A stretch of 5,139 nt of DNA, taken from the NCBI GenBank assembly GCA_018702715.1, contig JABIYQ010000490.1, forward strand, positions 1 to 5,139. Direction: 5' to 3'. The position numbers and the translations under genes are program-made. This DNA is from Desulfobacula sp. GTDB lineage: Bacteria > Desulfobacterota > Desulfobacteria > Desulfobacterales > Desulfobacteraceae. Within the stretch, counting starts at the first letter, position 1; every line of letters begins with the position of its first letter. Positions 1-5,139 of the stretch are shown one piece after another. The notes beneath the pieces were generated by a model. That model made no database searches. It was given only the letters and a program-made list of their open reading frames with translations, and was not told the origin of the DNA.

Positions 1-35
1 TATTGAATTCATTAACGCAACTATGCAAGCCTGAC

Positions 36-60
36 CCCGTCTAAGACGGGCTAAAGTTTT
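36..60 (+). terminator. Short hairpin upstream of serB, possible weak terminator of an upstream gene
   Basis: CCCGTC (36-41) and GACGGG (45-50) form a perfect 6-bp stem with a TAA loop, followed by CTAAAGTTTT. The T run is short and lies several bases from the stem, so termination would be weak. One frame is open from position 2 to a TGA at 32-34, just before the stem; if that is the tail of an upstream gene, the hairpin sits where a terminator would. The tail is too short to identify. The same hairpin could instead belong to a dispersed repeat, because ATGCAAGCCTGACCCC (23-38) runs into it. Confidence 0.3.
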
Positions 61-69
61 AAAAAAGAT

Positions 70-76
70 AAAAGGA
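70..76 (+). promoter_or_regulatory. Ribosome binding site of serB
   Basis: AAAAGGA lies 8 bases before the ATG at 85. A TTG six bases upstream (79), in the same frame, would leave only 2 bases between this site and the start codon. The site therefore favours the ATG at 85, giving a 410-residue protein that begins MSDVVLINITGRD. Confidence 0.65.
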
Positions 77-84
77 TATTGGTA

Positions 85-1317
85 ATGAGTGATGTTGTAT
101 TGATAAATATTACAGGCAGGGACAGAAAAGGACTGGATGCAAAATTTACACGGATTCTGGCAGAATATGGTGTTAATATTCTTGATATCGGCCAGGCCGT
201 CATCCATAATCATATTGCATTTGGGATTTTGGCTGAGATTCCCGATTCAAAAGATTTCTCTTCAATTTTCAAAGATATGCTGTTTGAAGGCCACAACATG
301 GGGCTTAAGATAGACATTAACCGCATAGACAATGATAATTATGAAAAATGGGTCCATGCCCAGGGAAAAGAAAGAAGAATTATCACCCTTCTTGGCAGGG
401 CCATAACAGCCCGGCAGATCTCCGCCGTTGCATCGATCATAGCTGAAAATCATCTGAATATTGACAACATCACACGCCTTACAGGAAGGATCTCCCTTAA
501 GACACCCCTGGCCAACCCCAAAGCCAGCGTCAAGCTTTCCATCAGTGGGAAACCTTTAAGCATTCTTGATATGCGAAGAAAATTTATGGAGATTTCACGG
601 GAAACCGGGATAGATATATCTTTTCATGTTGATAATATTTACCGGAAAAACAGAAAACTGGTTGTCTTTGACATGGATTCCACATTGATTCAGGGGGAAG
701 TCATAGTTGAATTGGCCAAGCTTGCAAATGCCGGTGAAGAGGTAAATAAAATTACTGAATCCGCAATGAGAGGAGAGATAGATTTTAAAGAAAGTTTTAT
801 AAAACGGGTGGCGCTTTTAAAAGGGATAAAAGAGGAACAATTGGCAGGTATATCAAGGAATCTGCCATTAACTGATGGAGCAGATATTGTTGCCAAGACC
901 CTTAAAGGCCTGGGATATAAACTGGGTATTTTGTCCGGGGGATTTACATTTATCGGGGAATATTTAAAGGAAAAGCTCGGGTTTGATTATATGTATGCCA
1001 ATGAACTGGATATTGAAAATGGTGTGGTAACGGGTAAGGTTGTTGGTGACATTGTGGATGGCGAGAAAAAAGCAATATTATTAAGGCAGATTGCACAAAA
1101 AGAAAATCTTGCCCTTGACCAGACCATTGCCGTCGGCGATGGTGCCAATGATCTTCCCATGATCAGTATTGCAGGATTAGGCGTCGCCTTTAATGCCAAA
1201 CCGATTGTTCGAAAGAAAGCTTCCAATACCATTTCAAGTGTGGGGTTAGACGGGCTTTTATACCTGATCGGTATTCATGAAAGAGAGATCCGGCACGAAA
1301 TTAATAAGGTGATATAG
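85..1317 (+). CDS. serB: Phosphoserine phosphatase with two N-terminal ACT domains (SerB)
   Basis: This cytosolic HAD-superfamily enzyme hydrolyses O-phospho-L-serine to serine and phosphate, the last step of serine synthesis from 3-phosphoglycerate. The 410-residue protein starts with an ACT domain at about 4-80 (GRDRKGL at 11-17) and a second at about 98-170 (GRAITARQ at 104-111), the small-molecule-binding layout of long SerB proteins such as mycobacterial SerB2. The catalytic domain carries every HAD motif: DMDST at 196-200 with nucleophile D196 and acid/base D198, E205 and R241 for substrate binding, LSGGF at 283-287 with S284, K328, and GDGANDLPMI at 351-360 with the magnesium-binding aspartates. 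The helical cap lies at about 210-275. Length and motifs are complete, so the enzyme should be active. The ACT domains suggest feedback control by serine or another amino acid; that is inference from the family. The next gene starts 8 bases downstream, suggesting co-transcription. Confidence 0.95.
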   Translation: MSDVVLINITGRDRKGLDAKFTRILAEYGVNILDIGQAVIHNHIAFGILAEIPDSKDFSSIFKDMLFEGHNMGLKIDINRIDNDNYEKWVHAQGKERRIITLLGRAITARQISAVASIIAENHLNIDNITRLTGRISLKTPLANPKASVKLSISGKPLSILDMRRKFMEISRETGIDISFHVDNIYRKNRKLVVFDMDSTLIQGEVIVELAKLANAGEEVNKITESAMRGEIDFKESFIKRVALLKGIKEEQLAGISRNLPLTDGADIVAKTLKGLGYKLGILSGGFTFIGEYLKEKLGFDYMYANELDIENGVVTGKVVGDIVDGEKKAILLRQIAQKENLALDQTIAVGDGANDLPMISIAGLGVAFNAKPIVRKKASNTISSVGLDGLLYLIGIHEREIRHEINKVI

Positions 1318-1325
1318 GGTTTCAT

Positions 1326-2699
1326 ATGGATAACCTAAAGGTCAGACCTAACCTGAAGGTCAGACCTAAAATGAAACAGCTTGTCAGTGACGTTAAACAG
1401 CTTGAAGATGATCTTGCTGTTTGTACCCGTTGCGGTACATGCCAGGCAAACTGTCCTTTGTTTGCCCAGACCCGGCAGGAAGCAGATGTGTCCCGGGGTA
1501 AACTAGTCCTGATTCAAGGGCTGATAGATCAGATGTTTGATGACCCAAAAGGGGTGAACAAACGCCTTCAAAGATGCCTCTTATGCGGGTCATGTGGCCA
1601 TGGCTGCCCAAGCAGCGTCAACACAATTGATATTTTTTTAAAAACAAGGGCAATCATTACCCAATATTTGGGTCTGCCCTTTTCTAAAAAAATGATATTT
1701 AAAAAACTTCTGGGTCGACCTGAAACATTCAATGACATCATGGGAATGGTTGCCCCATTTCAAAAATTCTTTTTTAAAAAAGAAGAAAATTTGCAGGGTA
1801 CATCCTGTGCCAGAATTGCATCCCCTTTGTTGCGGCACAGACATATTGTATCCCTGAAAACCGTGCCCTTTAACAAAACCCTTGAAAATATGGATTACAG
1901 AACCAAAGGTAAAGGCGTAAAGGTAGCGTTTTTTGTTGGATGCCTCATAGATAAGGCCTTTCCAAATATTGCCCACAGCGTGGTCGATGTGTTGGAACAT
2001 TTTAACGCCCAGGTGTTTATCCCTTCTCATCAGGGGTGTTGTGGTATTCCGGCACTTGCATCGGGAGATTTTGATACCTTTGAGAGCCTTGTAAAAATAA
2101 ATGTTAAACTTTTTTCAGAAGAAAAAGTTGATTACATTGTCACTGCCTGCGCCACCTGTTCATCAACAATAATAAATCTGTGGCCTTCTTTGTTGAAAAG
2201 CCGGGATAAAATAAAAAGCCCGGATAAAATAAAAAACAAGGATAAAAAATTGTTAGAACAGCTCAAAGCCCTTGCACAAAAAACAGTGGATATCAGTTGG
2301 CTTATAGAAAAACGGTTTGATTTGTCCAAAGGGATGCCAAAAGATGCAGGGCAAAAAGAGGTGATTACCTATCACGATCCCTGCCATCTTAAAAAATCTC
2401 TTGGCGTATTTAAAGAGCCCAGACAGGTCATTCTTGCCTCGGGTAATCAATTAAAAGAGATGAGGCAAAGTGACACCTGCTGCGGTATGGGTGGAAGCTT
2501 TAACCTTGATCATTATGATCTTTCATCTAAAATCGGTCTTAAAAAAGCCAAAAATATTATGGATACGGAATGTACAATTGTGGCAACTTCCTGCCCTGCC
2601 TGCATGATGCAGATTTCTGATATGCTGGCAAAAAAAAATCAATCTATAAAGGTTAAACATCCGGTTGAGATCTATGCGGAAGCCCTTTTTCACAAATAG
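1326..2699 (+). CDS. glcF: GlcF-like iron-sulfur protein: two 4Fe-4S motifs and two CCG domains
   Basis: The protein resembles the iron-sulfur subunit of glycolate oxidase (GlcF) and related lactate dehydrogenase and HdrD-type proteins, which pass electrons from an FAD subunit to quinone or another carrier. Residues 33-94 hold two ferredoxin-type motifs, C33/C36/C39/C43 and C84/C87/C90/C94, both C-x2-C-x2-C-x3-C-P. Two CCG (DUF224) domains follow: C206, C238-C239-G and C275/C278, then C353, C385-C386-G and C423/C426. No signal peptide or membrane helix is evident. The 457 residues are somewhat longer than usual, partly from two short repeats (residues 3-14 and 292-309). The ATG at 1326 has TAGGG six bases upstream. 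A second ATG at 1371 (M16) begins MKQLVSDVKQLEDDL, which looks more like the usual family N-terminus and has GAAGG 11 bases upstream, so the first 15 residues may be dispensable or not translated. No FAD partner (GlcD/GlcE) is in the window, so the substrate is uncertain. Its 3' end overlaps queC by 10 bp. Confidence 0.8.
   Translation: MDNLKVRPNLKVRPKMKQLVSDVKQLEDDLAVCTRCGTCQANCPLFAQTRQEADVSRGKLVLIQGLIDQMFDDPKGVNKRLQRCLLCGSCGHGCPSSVNTIDIFLKTRAIITQYLGLPFSKKMIFKKLLGRPETFNDIMGMVAPFQKFFFKKEENLQGTSCARIASPLLRHRHIVSLKTVPFNKTLENMDYRTKGKGVKVAFFVGCLIDKAFPNIAHSVVDVLEHFNAQVFIPSHQGCCGIPALASGDFDTFESLVKINVKLFSEEKVDYIVTACATCSSTIINLWPSLLKSRDKIKSPDKIKNKDKKLLEQLKALAQKTVDISWLIEKRFDLSKGMPKDAGQKEVITYHDPCHLKKSLGVFKEPRQVILASGNQLKEMRQSDTCCGMGGSFNLDHYDLSSKIGLKKAKNIMDTECTIVATSCPACMMQISDMLAKKNQSIKVKHPVEIYAEALFHK
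1332..1367 (+). repeat. 18-bp tandem duplication at the start of the glcF-like gene
   Basis: AACCTAAAGGTCAGACCT (1332-1349) is followed directly by AACCTGAAGGTCAGACCT (1350-1367), with one mismatch. Both copies are in frame and encode Asn-Leu-Lys-Val-Arg-Pro twice (residues 3-14). Each contains the perfect 11-base palindrome AGGTCAGACCT. The second copy ends 3 bases before the alternative start at 1371, and its GAAGG could act as that start's ribosome binding site. Confidence 0.9.
2199..2250 (+). repeat. 18-bp in-frame repeat in the linker of the glcF-like gene, two copies and a decayed third
   Basis: AGCCGGGATAAAATAAAA (2199-2216) and AGCCCGGATAAAATAAAA (2217-2234) differ at one base. A diverged third unit (AACAAGGATAAAAAAT, 2235-2250) follows. 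The units fall on codon boundaries and read S-R-D-K-I-K, S-P-D-K-I-K and N-K-D-K-K-L (residues 292-309). They make a lysine-rich, presumably flexible linker between the two CCG domains, after C278 and before C353. Confidence 0.85.
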
Positions 2700-3382
2700 T
2701 AGGGCGTTGGGTCATTAATACCAGCCTCTTTAAACCCTTTTATCCTGTGAAGGCAAGAGTCGCACCTGCCACATGACCTGCCTTTTTCATCCGGATCATA
2801 GCAGGACAGGGTCAAGGAATAATCCACTCCTAATTTTATTCCGGTTTTAATAATCTGTGCTTTGGAAAGATTGATTAAAGGCGTTTCTATCTTTAGTATG
2901 ATTTCTTTTGTTACCCCTGTTTTAGTGGCAAGGTTAGCCATTTTCTCAAAGGCTGCAATAAATTCTTGCCTACAGTCAGGATACCCTGAATAATCCACTG
3001 CAGTGACCCCTATATAAATGGATGAAGCCTTTAAAACTTCTGCCCAGGCCATGGCATAGGACAAAAAAATTGTATTTCGTGCCGGAACATAGGTGATGGG
3101 AATCGTTTCTTTTTGGATTTGGTCAAGGGTATCATGCTTGGGAACTATCATATTATCGGTAAGAGCAGATCCTCCAAATTGCCTTAAATCAATATCTATA
3201 ATTTTATGAACCTTTGCACCCAGGGATTGGGCAATTTTCTTGGCGGCATCAAGTTCCAGACAATGGCGTTGTCCATACCTGAAACTTAAGGCATAAATCT
3301 CTTTGCCCTTTGATTTTGCAATGGCCATGGCAGTGGTGGAATCAATTCCGCCACTGGAAAGAACAATAGCTTTTTTAATCAT
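2690..3382 (-). CDS. queC: 7-cyano-7-deazaguanine (preQ0) synthase QueC
   Basis: QueC converts 7-carboxy-7-deazaguanine to preQ0 using ATP and ammonia in the cytosol. The 230 residues match the usual family length. The ATP-binding PP-loop is SGGIDS at 10-15. Further family blocks are RYGQRH at 35-40, VPARN at 99-103 (often VPGRN in relatives) and DYSGYPDCR at 130-138. The C-terminal zinc site is C194, C204, C207 and C210, as in known QueC proteins. It is the last gene of queDEC. Its ATG lies 9 bases after the queE stop and in the same frame, and no alternative start codon lies between. The nearest purine-rich site, GAGGAG at 3402-3397, is inside the end of queE and 14 bases from the ATG, rather far, so translation may depend on coupling to queE. 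The TGA overlaps the end of the convergent glcF-like gene. Confidence 0.96.
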   Translation of the reverse strand: MIKKAIVLSSGGIDSTTAMAIAKSKGKEIYALSFRYGQRHCLELDAAKKIAQSLGAKVHKIIDIDLRQFGGSALTDNMIVPKHDTLDQIQKETIPITYVPARNTIFLSYAMAWAEVLKASSIYIGVTAVDYSGYPDCRQEFIAAFEKMANLATKTGVTKEIILKIETPLINLSKAQIIKTGIKLGVDYSLTLSCYDPDEKGRSCGRCDSCLHRIKGFKEAGINDPTPYYL

Positions 3383-3391
3383 GATTTTTAT

Positions 3392-4036
3392 TTAAACTCC
3401 TCTTTTTTCAGGATTCCATATGATCTTGTGCTGTTGCAAAGAAAGCCTTGCCGGCAGATGGTCGCCCAGAATCCAGTTCGCAATGGTTTCAGGTGAGATA
3501 CAACCGAACACAGGTGAAAGGTGAATATTTTTTTGTGGGATAAAACCCAGGTCATTTTCAATGATTGATTTTGCAAATATATAGTCTTCTTTAGACCCGA
3601 TGACAAATTTAACTTCATCCTGTTGGGATAAAAAAAGGATGTTCTCTGATAAAAAACTATCAGATTCATTGCTGGAAGGGCATTTGATATCCATGATTTT
3701 TATGCATTCAGGCGGAAGATTATTAATACTTTTACTGCCATTGGTTTCAACCAGGACCTGATATCCTTTTTTTATGAGCATGGAAATCAAAGCGGGTGTA
3801 TTGTCCTGGAGCAAAGGTTCGCCACCCGTGATTTCCACAAGATGGCAGGGGTAAGATTTAAGTTTTTTAAAAATTTGATCAAAGGTCATAACGCGTGATT
3901 CTTCTCGGGCATAATGGGTATCGCACCATGAACAATTCAAATTGCATCCGGACAGCCTTATGAAAACGCAGGGCAGTCCGGTAAAAGTTGATTCTCCCTG
4001 CAGACTGTAAAAAATTTCGCAAATATCAAGTTGCAA
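3392..4036 (-). CDS. queE: 7-carboxy-7-deazaguanine synthase QueE (radical SAM)
   Basis: QueE is a radical S-adenosylmethionine enzyme that rearranges 6-carboxy-5,6,7,8-tetrahydropterin into 7-carboxy-7-deazaguanine, with loss of ammonia. The 214-residue protein opens with the family block EIFYSLQGEST (7-17). The cluster-binding motif is C31-x3-C35-x2-C38, followed by D39-T40, the DT that helps bind magnesium in QueE. Then come GGEP at 71-74 (SAM binding), VETNG at 96-100, DIKCPSS at 116-122, HLSPV at 172-176 and LSLQQHKIIW at 198-207. Start: no ATG is usable, since the first internal Met is residue 50, beyond the cluster motif. The TTG at 4036-4034 follows the queD stop with no gap and has a strong AGGAGG 5 bases upstream. 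The next gene, queC, begins 9 bases after the stop. Nothing is missing or damaged. Confidence 0.95.
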   Translation of the reverse strand: MQLDICEIFYSLQGESTFTGLPCVFIRLSGCNLNCSWCDTHYAREESRVMTFDQIFKKLKSYPCHLVEITGGEPLLQDNTPALISMLIKKGYQVLVETNGSKSINNLPPECIKIMDIKCPSSNESDSFLSENILFLSQQDEVKFVIGSKEDYIFAKSIIENDLGFIPQKNIHLSPVFGCISPETIANWILGDHLPARLSLQQHKIIWNPEKRGV

Positions 4037-4417
4037 TTAAACCTCCTGGTACGAAGACCCGCATCCAGGGCTTTCAAGTACCATAACTTTGCTGACCTTT
4101 ATGTGTTCTGTATTCAGACGGGAAGAAAGTTCAGTAAATAAAAACTTGGAAAGGGTTTCAGAGGTTGGGTTAATACTGGCAAAGGCCGGGTTCTCATTGA
4201 GAGTGGTATGATCAAGTTTGCTTAATACATCTTTTACAGCAATTTTAACCTCCAAAAAATCAATTCCTATCCCTAAACTATCAAGTTTTGTGCATTGGAT
4301 ATAAGCCTCAACGATCCAATTATGCCCGTGCATATTGGCGCAGTCCCCATCATAGCCTTTCAAAACATGGGCGGCTGCAAAATAATCTTTTATATAAACT
4401 TCATATATCTCTTTCAT
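4037..4417 (-). CDS. queD: 6-carboxy-5,6,7,8-tetrahydropterin synthase QueD
   Basis: QueD turns 7,8-dihydroneopterin triphosphate into 6-carboxy-5,6,7,8-tetrahydropterin, releasing acetaldehyde and triphosphate, the first pathway-specific step toward queuosine. The 126-residue protein has the PTPS fold signature. Zinc ligands are H17 (in AAAH), H30 and H32 (MHGHN), with catalytic C26 four residues before the HGH, as in QueD rather than eukaryotic PTPS. D69-H70 (LDHTTLN) and E115 (LESPGCGSSY) are the usual catalytic and pterin-binding residues. The ATG has AAGGAGG (4428-4422) 4 bases upstream. It is the first gene of queDEC, and its stop codon touches the TTG start of queE. It lies 46 bases after the T run of the tRNA terminator. 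No preQ1 riboswitch could be recognised in that short leader. Confidence 0.95.
   Translation of the reverse strand: MKEIYEVYIKDYFAAAHVLKGYDGDCANMHGHNWIVEAYIQCTKLDSLGIGIDFLEVKIAVKDVLSKLDHTTLNENPAFASINPTSETLSKFLFTELSSRLNTEHIKVSKVMVLESPGCGSSYQEV
4042..4047 (-). promoter_or_regulatory. Strong ribosome binding site of queE within the end of queD
   Basis: The minus strand reads AGGAGG here, 5 bases before the TTG at 4036. It lies in the last sense codons of queD (Gln-Glu-Val-stop). The consensus site supports TTG as the real start of queE and suggests translational coupling between the two genes. Confidence 0.8.
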
Positions 4418-4463
4418 AAAGCCTCCTTAATCATCAAAATGTTTAAAACCAATATTTTGAAAC

Positions 4464-4502
4464 AAAAAAACCGGTAGCCATGGAAACCACCATGAGTACC
4501 GG
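4464..4502 (-). terminator. Intrinsic terminator after tRNA-Met
   Basis: On the minus strand CCGGTACTCATGG (4502-4490) pairs with CCATGGCTACCGG (4483-4471) across a TGGTTT loop. The 13-position stem has one C-C mismatch and one G-T pair. Seven T follow immediately (4470-4464). The T run is on this strand only, so it ends transcripts coming from the tRNA gene toward queD. Confidence 0.85.
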
Positions 4503-4516
4503 CCATTGTAAGTTCT

Positions 4517-4593
4517 TGGTAGCGACGCAGGGAATTGAACCCCGGACACTGCGGATATGAGCCGCATGCTCTAACCATCTGAGCTACGTCGCC
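4517..4593 (-). tRNA. tRNA-Met(CAU), elongator type
   Basis: The 77-base gene folds into a full cloverleaf with an encoded CCA end. The acceptor is GGCGACG with CGTCGCT (a G1-U72 wobble, then six Watson-Crick pairs) and discriminator A73. The D stem is GCTC/GAGC, the anticodon stem TGCGG/CCGCA with loop CTCATAT (anticodon CAU), the variable loop GTGTC, and the T stem CGGGG/CCCTG with loop TTCAATT. CAU could mean initiator Met, elongator Met or lysidine-modified Ile2. The initiator is unlikely because the anticodon stem lacks its three consecutive G-C pairs and the 5' end differs. The acceptor and D-arm start GGCGACGTAGCTCAG closely resembles E. coli elongator tRNA-Met, differing at position 4. 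Ile2 is the less likely alternative. This tRNA is not a queuosine substrate (those have GUN anticodons). Confidence 0.93.
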
Positions 4594-4608
4594 GAAAAAC
4601 CCAAAATG

Positions 4609-4636
4609 AATATCATAGAACTGCTATAAACGTCAA
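4609..4636 (-). promoter_or_regulatory. Probable sigma-70 promoter of tRNA-Met
   Basis: The minus strand has TTGACG (4636-4631) as a good -35 box, then 16 bases, then GATATT (4614-4609) as a moderate -10 box (4 of 6 consensus bases). This would place the transcript start a few bases before the mature tRNA 5' end at 4593. TATGAT (4617-4612) is a better -10 match but its 13-base spacing is too short for this -35. The promoter sits between the DUF3426 gene's stop and the tRNA. Confidence 0.5.
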
Positions 4637-4639
4637 TAT

Positions 4640-5139
4640 TTAATTTATGGATTTGTCAAAGCCGGCAATTTTAATTGTAAAATTATGTAATTTTTCCGGA
4701 AGATTGGAAAATACAACCATAAAAGGAACACTGGCGCCGGGTGCTACATTGACATTGATTTTATGAGCCCCTTCTTTCACGGTAAGAAGGGTGTTGATGT
4801 CTGAAATATTCCCGGTTTTGAGCATTTCTTCTGTAATGATATTTCCACAAAATGCATTTTTTGTTTTTGCTTCCTCTTTATCTTTGGTGATCAATGCCCC
4901 ACGAATTTCAATATGACTATAGGCAATATTTGATGGATTTTCCACTCGTCCTGTAATGACAAACAAGGTGCCGGTAGTGGAATTGGTAACAAAACGACCG
5001 TTCACACTTTTTTGATTGGGGATGGGCTTGGCCTCTGATATTTCGGACATGGGTTTATTAATAAATTGATCAATAACAGGTAGTTTATAGCCGGTCATGA
5101 CACTTGCGATATAGCCTCCGATGGCCAAAAGGAAGATCA
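4640..5139 (-). CDS. DUF3426-type membrane-anchored protein, C-terminal part (5' end outside the window)
   Basis: Only the last 166 codons are present, and the reading frame stays open to the window edge. The visible part opens with a hydrophobic stretch, I-F-L-L-A-I-G-G-Y-I-A-S-V-M-T-G, which looks like the end of a single transmembrane helix. A short linker follows, then a beta-rich domain beginning near GTLFVITGRVENPS and ending in a strand-rich tail. This pattern (small N-terminal zinc ribbon, one membrane helix, DUF3426 domain outside the cytoplasm) is familiar from bacterial MJ0042/DUF3426 proteins, but the zinc ribbon would lie beyond position 5139 and cannot be checked. A TTG at 5128 is in frame but lies inside the hydrophobic segment and has no ribosome binding site in view, so it is unlikely to be the start. 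Molecular function is unknown. The tRNA-Met gene follows 46 bases downstream. Confidence 0.6.
   Translation of the reverse strand, partial: IFLLAIGGYIASVMTGYKLPVIDQFINKPMSEISEAKPIPNQKSVNGRFVTNSTTGTLFVITGRVENPSNIAYSHIEIRGALITKDKEEAKTKNAFCGNIITEEMLKTGNISDINTLLTVKEGAHKINVNVAPGASVPFMVVFSNLPEKLHNFTIKIAGFDKSIN

Noticed and set aside
2..34. Ten-codon open frame ending in TGA, possibly the tail of an upstream gene
   Set aside because: It is too short to identify and another frame is also open there, so it is mentioned only in the hairpin entry.
1767..1784. Perfect 18-bp palindrome of T and A runs (TTCTTTTTTAAAAAAGAA) inside the glcF-like gene
   Set aside because: It encodes an ordinary Phe-Phe-Phe-Lys-Lys-Glu stretch. 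The palindrome has no loop and follows from AT-rich codons, so no regulatory role is supported.
1638..2030. 130-codon open frame on the minus strand opposite the glcF-like gene
   Set aside because: It lies wholly antisense to the cysteine-motif-bearing iron-sulfur gene, has no recognisable domain, and is best explained as a shadow.
2630..2638. Run of nine A near the 3' end of the glcF-like gene, a possible slippage or frameshift site
   Set aside because: The frame continues normally to the stop, and all conserved cysteines lie upstream. There is no sign of a useful alternative product.
3388..3669. 93-codon open frame on the minus strand overlapping queE in another frame
   Set aside because: It overlaps conserved C-terminal blocks of QueE and resembles no known protein family.
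4418..4463. Possible preQ1 riboswitch before queD
   Set aside because: The leader is short and AT-rich, and I see neither the stem-loop nor the A-rich tail expected of a preQ1 aptamer. These three enzymes also act before preQ1 is formed.
4295..4477. 60-codon open frame on the plus strand opposite queD and its leader
   Set aside because: Most of it is the antisense shadow of the well-supported queD gene, and the remainder lies in AT-rich leader sequence with low-complexity residues.
4521..4593. G1-U72 wobble at the end of the tRNA-Met acceptor stem, which could hint at an initiator-like tRNA
   Set aside because: From memory, elongator tRNA-Met of other bacteria such as Bacillus also begins GGCGG and ends CGCTACCA with G1-U72. 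The anticodon stem lacks the initiator's three G-C pairs.

Overview
The window looks like an ordinary housekeeping segment of a moderately AT-rich, probably anaerobic bacterium. The gene set suggests a sulfate-reducing Desulfobacterota (Desulfobacteraceae-like) genome: a long two-ACT SerB, a GlcF-type iron-sulfur protein with two CCG domains, a queDEC cluster, and a DUF3426 protein beside an elongator tRNA-Met. The taxonomic guess rests on remembered protein resemblance, not on a search.

Layout. Positions 1-84 hold a short hairpin and the ribosome binding site of the first gene. Two genes follow on the plus strand. serB (85-1317) encodes phosphoserine phosphatase, the last step of serine synthesis. 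Eight bases later comes a glcF-like gene (1326-2699) for a protein with two [4Fe-4S] clusters and two CCG domains, probably an electron-transfer subunit of a glycolate- or lactate-type FAD oxidase whose flavoprotein partner is not in view. From 2690 everything is on the minus strand. In transcription order this is: the end of a membrane-anchored DUF3426 protein (5139-4640, cut by the window edge), a tRNA-Met(CAU) gene (4593-4517) with a likely promoter and a strong intrinsic terminator, then the compact operon queD-queE-queC (4417-2690).

Function. QueD, QueE and QueC carry out three consecutive steps from dihydroneopterin triphosphate to preQ0 (7-cyano-7-deazaguanine), the precursor of queuosine in tRNA. 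All three keep their expected catalytic and metal-binding residues. The genes for GTP cyclohydrolase and the later steps (queF, tgt, queA, queG/queH) are not here. The glcF-like and queC genes converge and overlap by 10 bp at their stop codons.

No undescribed defence, mobile or CRISPR system is visible. The oddest features are two separate in-frame 18-bp tandem duplications inside the glcF-like gene, and palindromic GGTCAG-containing motifs just upstream of serB and at the start of glcF that recall dispersed REP-like elements. No gene-free stretch exceeds 300 bases.
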